DNA from: Lacisediminihabitans sp040549525
GTDB taxonomy: Bacteria; Actinomycetota; Actinomycetes; Actinomycetales; Microbacteriaceae
Length of the DNA: 64,000 nt
Direction: 5' to 3'
NCBI RefSeq assembly: GCF_040549525.1
Contig: NZ_JBEPTM010000003.1
Coordinates: 1-64,000, forward strand
A program made the translations under genes and the position numbers. The notes under the pieces were generated by a model that was given only the letters and a program-made list of their open reading frames with translations, had not been told where the DNA came from and did not search any database. Each line of letters opens with the position of its first letter. Position 1 is the stretch's first letter. This document shows positions 49,594-57,328 of the stretch, one piece after another.

Positions 49594-50000
49594 CCGTATT
49601 TCGACTCGGGAGTAGATGCGGCTTGCGGTTGCTCCAGCTCGCCTTTGCTCCCGACTCGATCGGGGAGGCGGCACTGCCGTATTTCGACTCGGGAGTAGAT
49701 GCGACTTGCGGTTGCTCCAGCTCGCCTTTGCTCCCGACTCGATCGGCGCCGATAGCCCAGCACCGCCGTATTTCGACTCGGGAGTAGGTGCGACTTGCGG
49801 TTGCTCCAGCTCGCCTTTGCCCCCGACTCGATCGGGGAGGCGGTACTGCCGTATTTCGACTCGGGAGTAGATGCGACTTGCGGTTGCTCCAGCTCGCCTT
49901 TACTCCCGACTCGATCGGGGAGGGGGTACTGCCGTATTTCGACTCGGGAGTAGATGCGACTTGCGGTTGTCTCAACCCGCATCTACCCCCGACTCGACTC
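49594..50000. repeat. Five tandem copies of an 83-bp repeat
   Basis: The marker CCGTATTTCGACTCGGGAG starts at 49594, 49677, 49766, 49849 and 49932 (spacings 83, 89, 83, 83). Each unit continues with AGATGCGACTTGCGGTTGCT and ends with CTCCCGACTCGATCGG, whose CTCCCGA can pair with TCGGGAG of the same unit. The last unit differs at its end and there GTAGATGCG pairs with CGCATCTAC, a complete palindrome. Frames are open on both strands but rotate because 83 is not a multiple of 3, so it is not coding. Confidence 0.85.
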
Positions 50001-50079
50001 GGCGGAGCGAGCTGGTCGCTAAGGTGCGCCGGATCAAAGCGCGCCGAACCGCCATCCGAGGAGGATTGCCAAACGGTGT

Positions 50080-50085
50080 TAGCCT
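50080..50085 (+). promoter_or_regulatory. -10 box before the leucine leader peptide
   Basis: TAGCCT, exactly 6 bases before the GTG of the leader frame, matching the leaderless spacing at other genes in this window. Confidence 0.55.
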
Positions 50086-50091
50086 GAAGCG

Positions 50092-50136
50092 GTGTTGTTC
50101 GGTCTGCTTCTTCTTCGTAGCCGCGACGAGTCCTAG
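50092..50136 (+). CDS. Leucine-rich leader peptide upstream of leuCD
   Basis: 14 codons: MLFGLLLLRSRDES. Five of the first eight residues are Leu, including four in a row (CTG CTT CTT CTT), of which CTT is uncommon in a genome this GC-rich. There is no Shine-Dalgarno site, but the -10 box is 6 bases upstream, so translation would start at the mRNA 5' end. The following hairpin overlaps its last sense codons. This is the layout of leucine attenuation. Confidence 0.7.
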   Translation: MLFGLLLLRSRDES

Positions 50137-50159
50137 TTTCCAGGCCTCCCTCGTCGCGG
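50121..50159 (+). promoter_or_regulatory. Attenuator hairpin of the leuCD leader
   Basis: Perfect 10-bp stem CCGCGACGAG (50121-50130) with CTCGTCGCGG (50150-50159), 19-base loop. The left arm starts 6 bases after the last Leu codon, so a ribosome stalled for Leu-tRNA would cover it. No T-run follows, so the block may act on elongation, Rho or translation. Confidence 0.65.
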
Positions 50160-50221
50160 AGTCTGGTGCGGGTAGACGCGCCGCTGGCTGACCACCGTTT
50201 GGCATAGGAGAGCGCACGACA

Positions 50222-51745
50222 ATGAACGATGACATCACCGCAGCACCCCGCACACTCGCCGAGAAAGTGTGGGATGACCACCTCGTCGTCGCGGGCGAGG
50301 ACGGCAATCCCGACCTCATCTACATCGACCTCCACCTCGTTCACGAGGTGACGAGCCCGCAGGCCTTCGACGGGCTTCGCCTCGCCGGTCGACCGGTGCG
50401 GCGCCTCGACCTCACCATCGCCACCGAGGATCACAACACCCCGACCCTCGACATCGACAAGCCCATCGCGGATCTCACCAGCCGCACGCAGATCCAGACC
50501 CTGCGCAACAACTGCGCAGAGTTCGGGGTGCGCCTGCACTCCCTCGGCGACATCGATCAGGGAATCGTTCACGTCGTCGGCCCGCAGCTCGGACTCACCA
50601 TGCCGGGAATCACCGTCGTCTGCGGCGACTCCCACACCTCGACCCACGGAGCGTTCGGCGCGATGGCGTTCGGCATCGGCACCAGCGAGGTTGAGCATGT
50701 ACTCGCCACGCAGACCCTGCCACTCAGCCCGTTCAAGACGATGGCGATCACCGTGGAGGGCACCCTGCGCCCGGGAGTGACGGCCAAGGACATCATCCTC
50801 GCGGTCATCGCCCAGATCGGTACCGGAGGCGGGCAGGGCTACGTGCTCGAGTTCCGCGGCAGCGCCATCCGCTCCCTCTCCATGGAGGGCCGGATGACCG
50901 TCTGCAACATGTCGATCGAAGCGGGCGCCCGCGCCGGAATGATCGCGCCGGACCAGGTGACCTACGACTACCTGAAGGGACGCGCGCACGCGCCCAAGGG
51001 TGTGGACTGGGATGCGGCGGTCGCCTACTGGAACACTCTCGCAACCGATGCCGATGCGGTGTTCGACGCCGAGGTCTACCTCGACGCCGACGCGCTCGAA
51101 CCCTTCGTCACCTGGGGAACAAATCCCGGGCAGGGCGCGTCGCTCAGCGACCGTGTGCCCGATCCCTCGCTGATCATCGACATGAACGAGCGCGCCTCCG
51201 CCGAGCGGGCCCTCGAATACATGGATCTCGAGGCTGGCACCCCGCTCAAGGACATCCACGTCGACGCGGTCTTCATGGGCTCCTGCACCAACAGCCGCAT
51301 CGAAGACCTGCGGGCCTTCGCCTCGATCATCAAGGGCCAGAAGAAGGCGGATGGCGTGCGCGTCATGGTCGTGCCTGGTTCGGCCCGCGTGCGCATCGAG
51401 GCCGAAGCCGAGGGCATCGACCAGATCGTGAAGGACTTCGGAGCGGAGTGGCGATTCGCCGGCTGCTCGATGTGTCTCGGGATGAATCCCGACCAGCTCG
51501 CTCCGGGCGAGCGCTGCGCCTCCACCTCCAACCGCAACTTCGAGGGTCGGCAGGGCAAGGGCGGGCGCACTCACCTGGTGTCGCCGCTCGTGGCAGCGGC
51601 GACGGCAATTCGGGGAACGCTGAGTTCGCCGTGGGACCTTTCCGCTGGTCGAGTGGGCCGCGACGAAGGAGCAGCCGTGTCGAGACCGGGTCTCGACACG
51701 GTCGCTGGCGCTCCCTACTCGACCAACAACGGCGGGAGCAACTGA
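50222..51745 (+). CDS. leuC: 3-isopropylmalate dehydratase large subunit with altered C-terminus
   Basis: 507 residues. Isomerises 2- and 3-isopropylmalate with LeuD in leucine synthesis, using a 4Fe-4S cluster. The cluster Cys motifs are FMGSCTNSR (Cys about 357) and GCSMCLGMNPD (about 417 and 420); CGDSHTSTHGAFGAMAFGIG is the family signature. ATAGGAG is 11 bases before the ATG. After AIRGTLSSPWDL the normal sequence ends and the last 30 or so residues come from an 80-bp palindromic repeat inserted at 51646-51725. The stop overlaps the leuD ATG (TGATG). Confidence 0.94.
   Translation: MNDDITAAPRTLAEKVWDDHLVVAGEDGNPDLIYIDLHLVHEVTSPQAFDGLRLAGRPVRRLDLTIATEDHNTPTLDIDKPIADLTSRTQIQTLRNNCAEFGVRLHSLGDIDQGIVHVVGPQLGLTMPGITVVCGDSHTSTHGAFGAMAFGIGTSEVEHVLATQTLPLSPFKTMAITVEGTLRPGVTAKDIILAVIAQIGTGGGQGYVLEFRGSAIRSLSMEGRMTVCNMSIEAGARAGMIAPDQVTYDYLKGRAHAPKGVDWDAAVAYWNTLATDADAVFDAEVYLDADALEPFVTWGTNPGQGASLSDRVPDPSLIIDMNERASAERALEYMDLEAGTPLKDIHVDAVFMGSCTNSRIEDLRAFASIIKGQKKADGVRVMVVPGSARVRIEAEAEGIDQIVKDFGAEWRFAGCSMCLGMNPDQLAPGERCASTSNRNFEGRQGKGGRTHLVSPLVAAATAIRGTLSSPWDLSAGRVGRDEGAAVSRPGLDTVAGAPYSTNNGGSN
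51646..51725. mobile_element. 80-bp palindromic repeat inserted in the 3' end of leuC
   Basis: Terminal inverted repeat TGGTCGAGT/ACTCGACCA (9 bp, perfect) and a central 13-bp palindrome CCGTGTCGAGACC/GGTCTCGACACGG. It has the look of a REP or MITE-like element. A diverged copy of similar size lies at 57242-57322. Confidence 0.75.
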
Positions 51746-52371
51746 TGGACAAGGTCTCCGTGGTCACCGGCGTCGCGGTGCCCCTCGAGCGCGCCAACGT
51801 CGACACCGACCAGATCATCCCCGCGGTGTTCCTCAAACGGGTCACCAAGACCGGATTCGACGACGCGCTCTTCTACGCGTGGCGCCAGAACCCCGATTTC
51901 GTGCTCAACAATCCCGCCTTCGCCGGCGCCAGGGTGCTCATCGCCGGACCGGACTTCGGCACCGGATCCAGCCGCGAGCACGCCGTGTGGGCCCTGCGTG
52001 ACTACGGATTCGCCGCCGTGCTCAGCCCCCGCTTCGGCGACATCTTCCGCGGTAACTCCGGCAAGCAGGGGCTGCTCGCCGGCGAGATCACCGAATCGGA
52101 CCTCGAGGCGCTGTGGGCCGCCATCGACGCGGATCCCGGCATCGAGGCATCCGTCGATCTCGTCGCCAAAACGGCGACGATCGGCGACGTCACCGTGCCA
52201 TTCGAGATCGACGATTACACTAGGTGGCGGCTGCTAGAAGGCCTTGACGACATCGGACTCACCCTGCGCAACGAAGCGGAGATCACCGAGTTCGAGACTC
52301 GTCGGGAATCTTGGCGGCCCCTCACACTCCCGGTACAGCAGGTCTCGAACCACAACGATGCAGGTGAATAG
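51745..52371 (+). CDS. leuD: 3-isopropylmalate dehydratase small subunit
   Basis: 208 residues. Opens MDKVSVVTGVAVPLERANVDTDQIIPAVFLKRV and has GPDFGTGSSREHAVWALRDYGF, the swivel-domain signature. It forms the LeuCD enzyme with the preceding gene, which it overlaps by one base. murA begins on the next base after its stop codon. Confidence 0.96.
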   Translation: MDKVSVVTGVAVPLERANVDTDQIIPAVFLKRVTKTGFDDALFYAWRQNPDFVLNNPAFAGARVLIAGPDFGTGSSREHAVWALRDYGFAAVLSPRFGDIFRGNSGKQGLLAGEITESDLEALWAAIDADPGIEASVDLVAKTATIGDVTVPFEIDDYTRWRLLEGLDDIGLTLRNEAEITEFETRRESWRPLTLPVQQVSNHNDAGE

Positions 52372-53739
52372 ATGAACCCCCTAGCCACAGATGCCCAGAA
52401 GGCAGGACGGCGGGTGGGATTGACCTCCGACGAGATCACGATCACCGGCGGCAACCCCCTCAAGGGCCGCATCTCGGTGCGCGGCGCCAAGAATCTGGCG
52501 ACCAAGGCGATGGTGGCCGCCCTTCTCGGCGAGACGCCGAGCACCCTGCGGGACGTTCCGGACATCAGCGACGTCGAGGTAGTTCGCGGGCTCCTGGAGG
52601 TCTACGGTGTCATCGTCACCTCCCCGAAGCCGGGTGAGCTGCACTTCGACACCTCCAACGTCGAGAAGGCCCACTTCGCCGAGATCGACGCGCATGCCGG
52701 GTCGAGTCGCATTCCGATCCTGTTCTGCGGTCCTCTCCTGCATCGTCTCGGCGAGGCTCGCATCCCCGACCTCGGTGGCTGCCGAATCGGCGACCGCCCC
52801 ATCGACTTCCACCTCGACGCGCTTCGGGCGTTCGGTGCCGTCGTCGACAAGTCGTTCGAGGGCATCTACATCACCGCACCGGATGGACTCCACGGCGCCG
52901 ACATCGAGTTGCCGTACCCGAGCGTCGGCGCGACCGAGCAGGTGCTGCTCACCGCTGTGCGCGCGAAGGGGACAACCGAGCTGAAGAACGCGGCCATCGA
53001 GCCGGAGATCATGGATCTCATCGCCATCCTGCAGAAGATGGGCGCGATCATCTCGGTCGAGCCCAATCGCGTCATCCTGATCGAGGGCGTCGATCGCCTC
53101 GAAGGCTACAAGCACCGCGCTCTGTTCGACCGAAACGAGGTCGCGAGCTGGGCCGCAGCGGCGCTGGTCACCAAGGGCGACATCTTCGTGGAAGGTGCAC
53201 GCCAGAGTGAGATGATGACCTTCCTCAATGTCTTCCGCAAGGTCGGCGGCGCCTTCGACGTCGAGGATGACGGCATTCGCTTCTACCACCCGGGTGGAGA
53301 GCTCAAGCCGGTCTCCATCGAGACGGACGTGCACCCCGGTTTCATGACGGACTGGCAGCAGCCGCTCATCGTGGCCCTGACGCAGGCCACCGGAGTCTCC
53401 TACGTGCACGAGACCGTGTACGAAGACCGCTTCGGCTTCACGGATGCGCTCAACGAGATGGGCGCGAACATCGTCGTTCACAAGGAGGGACTGCCGGATC
53501 ACCCGCGCCGCGTGGCCCGCCGTGACTTCGAGCAGGCCGCCGTCATCACCGGTCCGACCAAGCTGCACGGCGCGAACGTGCGCGTTCCCGACCTGCGCGG
53601 CGGCTTCAGCTACCTGATCGCGGCCCTCAGCGCCGAGGGCGTCTCGACGGTGAGCAATGTCGGCATCATCAGCCGCGGCTACGAGCACTTCATCGACAAG
53701 CTCGCGATTCTCGGGGCCGACTTCGTCTACGAGGGCTGA
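52372..53739 (+). CDS. murA: UDP-N-acetylglucosamine 1-carboxyvinyltransferase
   Basis: 455 residues. First committed step of peptidoglycan synthesis (transfer of enolpyruvate from PEP). ISVRGAKNLATKAM near residue 35 matches the KNAAL region, and the catalytic Cys is Cys137 in LGGCRIGDRPIDFH, so it is the Cys type and not the Asp type of mycobacteria. The N-terminal extension (about 18 residues) is polar. It directly abuts leuD with no gap, so it depends on the leu transcript unless an internal promoter exists. Confidence 0.95.
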   Translation: MNPLATDAQKAGRRVGLTSDEITITGGNPLKGRISVRGAKNLATKAMVAALLGETPSTLRDVPDISDVEVVRGLLEVYGVIVTSPKPGELHFDTSNVEKAHFAEIDAHAGSSRIPILFCGPLLHRLGEARIPDLGGCRIGDRPIDFHLDALRAFGAVVDKSFEGIYITAPDGLHGADIELPYPSVGATEQVLLTAVRAKGTTELKNAAIEPEIMDLIAILQKMGAIISVEPNRVILIEGVDRLEGYKHRALFDRNEVASWAAAALVTKGDIFVEGARQSEMMTFLNVFRKVGGAFDVEDDGIRFYHPGGELKPVSIETDVHPGFMTDWQQPLIVALTQATGVSYVHETVYEDRFGFTDALNEMGANIVVHKEGLPDHPRRVARRDFEQAAVITGPTKLHGANVRVPDLRGGFSYLIAALSAEGVSTVSNVGIISRGYEHFIDKLAILGADFVYEG

Positions 53740-53747
53740 ACATCGCA

Positions 53748-54512
53748 GTGACCGCACCGACCGCACCGAAGCGAGTTGCCTCAGAGAAGATCCCGATCTT
53801 CCGCCTGTTGGCGTTTCTCCTCGTGCCGCCGATGGAGTTCCTCGCCCGCTATGTGATCATCGACGGTCACAAGTTGCCGAAGTCCGGCGCATTCGTCTTC
53901 TCTCCCAACCATTACAGCGAGATCGATCCGGTGGTGATCGGGCGCGTGATGTACAAGCTCGGACGCGTGCCGCGGTACCTGGCCAAGGCATCCCTCTTCT
54001 CCGTCCCGGTCATGGGCTGGTTCCTGCGCACCTCCGGGCAGATTCCGGTTGAGCGCACCGGCGTGGTGCGGGGGCAGGATCCGATCGCCGCAGCCGATGC
54101 CCTCGCGCATGCCGGCCACGCCGTGGTGATCTACCCAGAGGGATCGCTCACCCGCGACCCCGAGCTGTGGCCGATGCGCGGCAAGACGGGGGCGGTGCGG
54201 ATGGCGCTGCTCGCCGACATCCCGCTGATTCCGGTCGCGCACTGGGGAACCCAGCACGTGATGCCGCGCTACGGAAAGAGGATCAGCCTCTTCCCGCGCA
54301 AGACGATCACGGTGAAGATCGGGGACCCGGTGGATCTCTCCGCCTTCCGCGGCAAGGGCGTGGAACCCAAGCTGCTCGCGGCGGCCACCGCCGTTCTCAT
54401 GGCGGACATCACGAAGCTGCTCGCCGACCTGCGCGACGAACCGGTGCCCGCCGAGACCTGGGACCCGTCCCAGCACAGCCAGAGTGAGATCGGTCGTTTT
54501 GAACAACCCTAA
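53748..54512 (+). CDS. plsC: 1-acyl-sn-glycerol-3-phosphate acyltransferase
   Basis: 254 residues from GTG 53748, 8 bases after murA. The acyltransferase HX4D motif is NHYSEIDP at about residue 62, and the substrate motif is YPEGSLTRD at about 132. One hydrophobic N-terminal segment (RLLAFLLVPPMEFLARYVII) anchors it. It makes phosphatidic acid from lysophosphatidic acid, and the gene is followed by gpsA, which makes the glycerol 3-phosphate backbone. Confidence 0.92.
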   Translation: MTAPTAPKRVASEKIPIFRLLAFLLVPPMEFLARYVIIDGHKLPKSGAFVFSPNHYSEIDPVVIGRVMYKLGRVPRYLAKASLFSVPVMGWFLRTSGQIPVERTGVVRGQDPIAAADALAHAGHAVVIYPEGSLTRDPELWPMRGKTGAVRMALLADIPLIPVAHWGTQHVMPRYGKRISLFPRKTITVKIGDPVDLSAFRGKGVEPKLLAAATAVLMADITKLLADLRDEPVPAETWDPSQHSQSEIGRFEQP

Positions 54513-54516
54513 TCCG

Positions 54517-55554
54517 ATGACATTGCCCATCCGACTCTCCCGTCCGGGTGTGCGAAGAGTCGCGGTTCTCGGTGCCGGTAGCTGGGGCACGACCTTCGCC
54601 AAGGTGCTTGCCGACGGCGGATCCGATGTCGCCCTCTGGGCGCGACGCCCCGAGCTGGCCCGCGAGATCTCGCAGTCCAAGCGAAACAGCGACTACCTGC
54701 CCGGGATCAATCTGCCGCGCAATCTCTGGGCTTCCTCGTTCATCCCCGATGTGCTCGATGGCGCCGAGATCGTGTTCATCTCCGTACCGAGCCAATCGCT
54801 GCGGGAGAACCTGCGGATCGTGCGCGACGTGATCCCGCCGGACGCCATCGTGGTGAGCCTCATGAAGGGTGTCGAGAAGGGCACCGGCGATCGCATGAGC
54901 GAGGTCATCCACCAGGAGCTCGAGATCGAGCCGGATCTCGTGGCCGTGGCATCCGGACCCAACCTCGCGCTAGAGATCGCCAAGGAGCAGCCGACGGCGG
55001 CAGTCGTCTCGTCCCTGTCGCTCGACACTGCGACCTTCGTGGCAGCGGCGGCGACGGCCCCCTATTTCCGCTCGTTCGTGAACACGGATGTCATCGGCAC
55101 CGAGTTCGGCGGGGTGCTCAAGAACCTCATCGCCGTGGCCATCGGGATCGTCGATGGCGTGGGCTACGGCGAGAACACGAAGGCTTCGATCATCACCCGG
55201 GGTCTGGTGGAGATGACAGACTTCGCCGTCGCCTACGGCGGTCTCGCGCAGACCCTGTCTGGTCTTGCGGGTCTCGGCGACCTCATCGCGACCTGCGAGT
55301 CGTCGCTCTCCCGCAACAACACCGCCGGGCGACTGCTCGGGCAGGGCTACAGCTTCACGGACGTCGTGAAGCAGATGAACCAGACGGCCGAGGGTCTCTC
55401 CTCCGTTGCGCCGATCCTCGAGCTCGCCGCCGCGCGTGGGGTGGACATGCCCATCGTCTCCCAGGTCGCGCAGGTTCTCGCCGGCACGATGGATCCCCGA
55501 GACATCGCGCCGCACCTCACCACCGATGAGGCCCCGGCGATCCTGGTCGAGTAA
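54517..55554 (+). CDS. gpsA: NAD(P)-dependent glycerol-3-phosphate dehydrogenase
   Basis: 345 residues from ATG 54517. Reduces dihydroxyacetone phosphate to sn-glycerol 3-phosphate for phospholipids. NAD loop VAVLGAGSWGTTFAKVLA; catalytic Lys region EFGGVLKNLIAVAIGI; GLGDLIATCESSLSRN. A GTG start at 54484, overlapping plsC, is also open; neither has a good ribosome site. In mycobacteria the next gene is ddl (D-Ala-D-Ala ligase), but here it is absent and a palindrome takes the place. Confidence 0.94.
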   Translation: MTLPIRLSRPGVRRVAVLGAGSWGTTFAKVLADGGSDVALWARRPELAREISQSKRNSDYLPGINLPRNLWASSFIPDVLDGAEIVFISVPSQSLRENLRIVRDVIPPDAIVVSLMKGVEKGTGDRMSEVIHQELEIEPDLVAVASGPNLALEIAKEQPTAAVVSSLSLDTATFVAAAATAPYFRSFVNTDVIGTEFGGVLKNLIAVAIGIVDGVGYGENTKASIITRGLVEMTDFAVAYGGLAQTLSGLAGLGDLIATCESSLSRNNTAGRLLGQGYSFTDVVKQMNQTAEGLSSVAPILELAAARGVDMPIVSQVAQVLAGTMDPRDIAPHLTTDEAPAILVE

Positions 55555-55576
55555 CCCGGCGGGGCTTCCTCTGTCT

Positions 55577-55668
55577 GCATAACTCCTGCAGTTTTCTCCC
55601 GGAGGTGTGCCGGGGCCCGCAGAGACGGGGGCGGAGCGGCGCCGCGCGGGAAACTGCAGGAGTTATGC
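55577..55668. repeat. Long palindrome with GCAGGAG core between gpsA and DUF3515 gene
   Basis: Perfect 18-bp arms GCATAACTCCTGCAGTTT (55577-55594) and AAACTGCAGGAGTTATGC (55651-55668), with inner partial pairing of CCCG and CGGG. It lies between two convergent genes, like its relative at 6581-6656, with which it shares GCAGGAG at the same place in the arm. Confidence 0.8.
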
Positions 55669-55694
55669 CGGAGAGAACGGGGTAGGGCGGGGGA

Positions 55695-56216
55695 CTACGG
55701 GCTGGGGGTCGGCGTGCTGTCCGGCACGAAGCCGGGGTCTTTCAGGGTGCACTGCTTGGTCTGCGGGATCGTCCCGACCGCGTTGGCCAGGGCGTCGAGG
55801 ATGATCGCCTCCTGGCCCTGCGTCAGTTTCGTGTCGACGACCACCTGCGTCGCCGGCGAGCGGCCCCAGGTCGTGTAGACGTAGCGCGGCGAGCCCGAGA
55901 CATCCACGACCCAGTCCACGCCGTTGACGGTGGAGCAGCTGGCCGAGGGGGCGGGCTGGGCGACACCGCAGCGCAGCAGCACCGAAGTGGGGTTACCCCA
56001 CGCGCTGGTGGCCTGCGCATTGGTCTCGCGAATGGGCTGGCCGACGACACTCTGCGGCAGCCGCACGATGATCTCCGCACACTTCGGATTCGTCGCATCG
56101 GCGGCAGGCGTGAGGGGAACCGTGGGGGCGCACGCCGTGACGAGCCCGAGGAGCAGCGGAGCGAGCAGCCCGGCCGCGATGGCGGCGTGCTTCCGAGTTC
56201 TCGACATCACAGGCAT
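55695..56216 (-). CDS. DUF3515 lipoprotein
   Basis: 173 residues. Signal peptide with lipobox LLLGLVTAC (Cys about 29), then a domain with AEIIVRLPQSVVGQPIRETNAQATSAWG, RCGVAQP and VDWVVDVSG, as in actinobacterial DUF3515 proteins. I chose ATG 56216 because TAGCCT lies 7 bases upstream (leaderless spacing); ATG 56207 is possible. Outer face of the membrane, function unknown. It is divergent from thiL, with overlapping promoters. Confidence 0.87.
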   Translation of the reverse strand: MPVMSRTRKHAAIAAGLLAPLLLGLVTACAPTVPLTPAADATNPKCAEIIVRLPQSVVGQPIRETNAQATSAWGNPTSVLLRCGVAQPAPSASCSTVNGVDWVVDVSGSPRYVYTTWGRSPATQVVVDTKLTQGQEAIILDALANAVGTIPQTKQCTLKDPGFVPDSTPTPSP

Positions 56217-56223
56217 CCCATTC

Positions 56224-56233
56224 AGGCTACCGT
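56224..56233. promoter_or_regulatory. Overlapping divergent -10 boxes of DUF3515 gene and thiL
   Basis: Minus-strand TAGCCT (56229-56224) and plus-strand TACCGT (56228-56233) share two bases. Each lies 7 bases before its start codon (56216 and 56241), so both transcripts would be leaderless or nearly so and cannot be bound by RNA polymerase at the same time. Confidence 0.55.
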
Positions 56234-56240
56234 TTGGAGC

Positions 56241-57227
56241 ATGACGATCACGCCAGAATCCGCCGCTCCCGACACTCTCGGAGGTATCGGGGAGTCGGCG
56301 GTGCTCGCGCGCATCTTTCCGCGGCTGCCCGCCGCGGCCTCCGCCCTGCTCGGTCCGGGGGACGACTCGGCGGTCGTCGCCGCGCCGGACGGACGCTTCG
56401 TCGTGACCACCGACATGATGATCCACGGTCCCGACTTCCGCCTGGCCTGGTCGAGTCCCCACGACCTCGGGTGGAAGGCTGCCGCCTCCAATCTCGCGGA
56501 TGTCGCCGCCATGGGTGCCGTTCCGACCGCGCTCGTCGTGGCGATCGCTGCGCCCGCCGACTCGCCGGTCACCCTGTTGGAGGGCATCGCCGACGGACTG
56601 CGCCAGGCCTGCGAATCCCTCGCACCGGGATGTGGCGTGGTCGGGGGAGACCTCTCGGTCTCCGCGACGCTCACGATCGCTGTCACCGCCTTCGGTGATC
56701 TCGAGGGGCGCGCCCCGGTGCTGCGCTCCGGCGCTTCGCCCGGGGACATCGTCGCCGTGGCCGGAGTACTCGGAGCGGCCGCGGCCGCGCTGCGGTTGCT
56801 TTTCGCCGAGGCGGTAGATGCCTCCGGGCTCCCGGATGCCGCTCTCGCCACGGTCCTGCGCTCGCGCACCGCGCCACAATTGGCGCCGTCTCCGCCGATC
56901 GCCGCGGGCCGCAGCGCTGCTCTCGCGGGGGCCACCGCCATGCTCGACCTCAGCGACGGACTTGCCATCGACTCCGCACGCCTCGCGAGAGCCAGTGGCG
57001 TGGGAATCGACTTCGCTTCGGATGCTCTCGGGAACGATCCCGCGCTGGCGCTCGGCGGAGGAGAGGATCATTCGCTGCTCGCGACCTTCCCGGCGGGGCT
57101 CGGGCTGCCCGCGGGATTCCGCGCGATCGGGGTGTGCGTCGAGGGGGATGGACTCACCGTCGACGGTGCACCGCACGACTCGGCCGGGTGGGATCCGTAT
57201 CGGGACTGGGCCGGATCCGCGGGCTGA
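56241..57227 (+). CDS. thiL: Thiamine-monophosphate kinase
   Basis: 328 residues. Phosphorylates thiamine phosphate to thiamine diphosphate. Motifs: GIGESAVLARIFP, LLGPGDDSAVVAAPDGRFVVTTDMMI (metal-binding GDD), GWKAAASNLADVAAMGA, VVGGDLSVS, LDLSDGLAIDSARLA, GGGEDHSLLATFP. The set is complete. The ATG is 25 bases from the divergent DUF3515 start; TTGGAG may serve as a ribosome site. Confidence 0.94.
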   Translation: MTITPESAAPDTLGGIGESAVLARIFPRLPAAASALLGPGDDSAVVAAPDGRFVVTTDMMIHGPDFRLAWSSPHDLGWKAAASNLADVAAMGAVPTALVVAIAAPADSPVTLLEGIADGLRQACESLAPGCGVVGGDLSVSATLTIAVTAFGDLEGRAPVLRSGASPGDIVAVAGVLGAAAAALRLLFAEAVDASGLPDAALATVLRSRTAPQLAPSPPIAAGRSAALAGATAMLDLSDGLAIDSARLARASGVGIDFASDALGNDPALALGGGEDHSLLATFPAGLGLPAGFRAIGVCVEGDGLTVDGAPHDSAGWDPYRDWAGSAG

Positions 57228-57241
57228 CCGGCGCACCCCTG

Positions 57242-57322
57242 GGTCGAGCAGCGTCGTCTGGGGCGCGTATCGAGTCCGGCTCTTGCGGGTCTCGCAAGGT
57301 GCGCCGGGTGCCCCGCTCGACC
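57242..57322. repeat. Diverged copy of the GGTCGAG palindromic repeat
   Basis: 81 bases between thiL and rsmD with terminal inverted repeat GGTCGAGC/GCTCGACC (8 bp) and a central hairpin CTTGCG-GGTCT-CGCAAG. Length, ends and the CGTATCGAG/GGTCTCG inner words match the element inserted in leuC. Confidence 0.65.
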
Positions 57323-57328
57323 GGCGTG

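Noticed and set aside
49514..50190. Repetitive proteins on either strand of the 83-bp array
   Set aside because: The period is not a multiple of three, so each copy is read in a new frame; no plausible start and no family.
51646..51725. Complete insertion sequence in leuC
   Set aside because: Only 80 bases, no transposase frame and no flanking direct repeat that I can see; a small palindromic repeat fits better.
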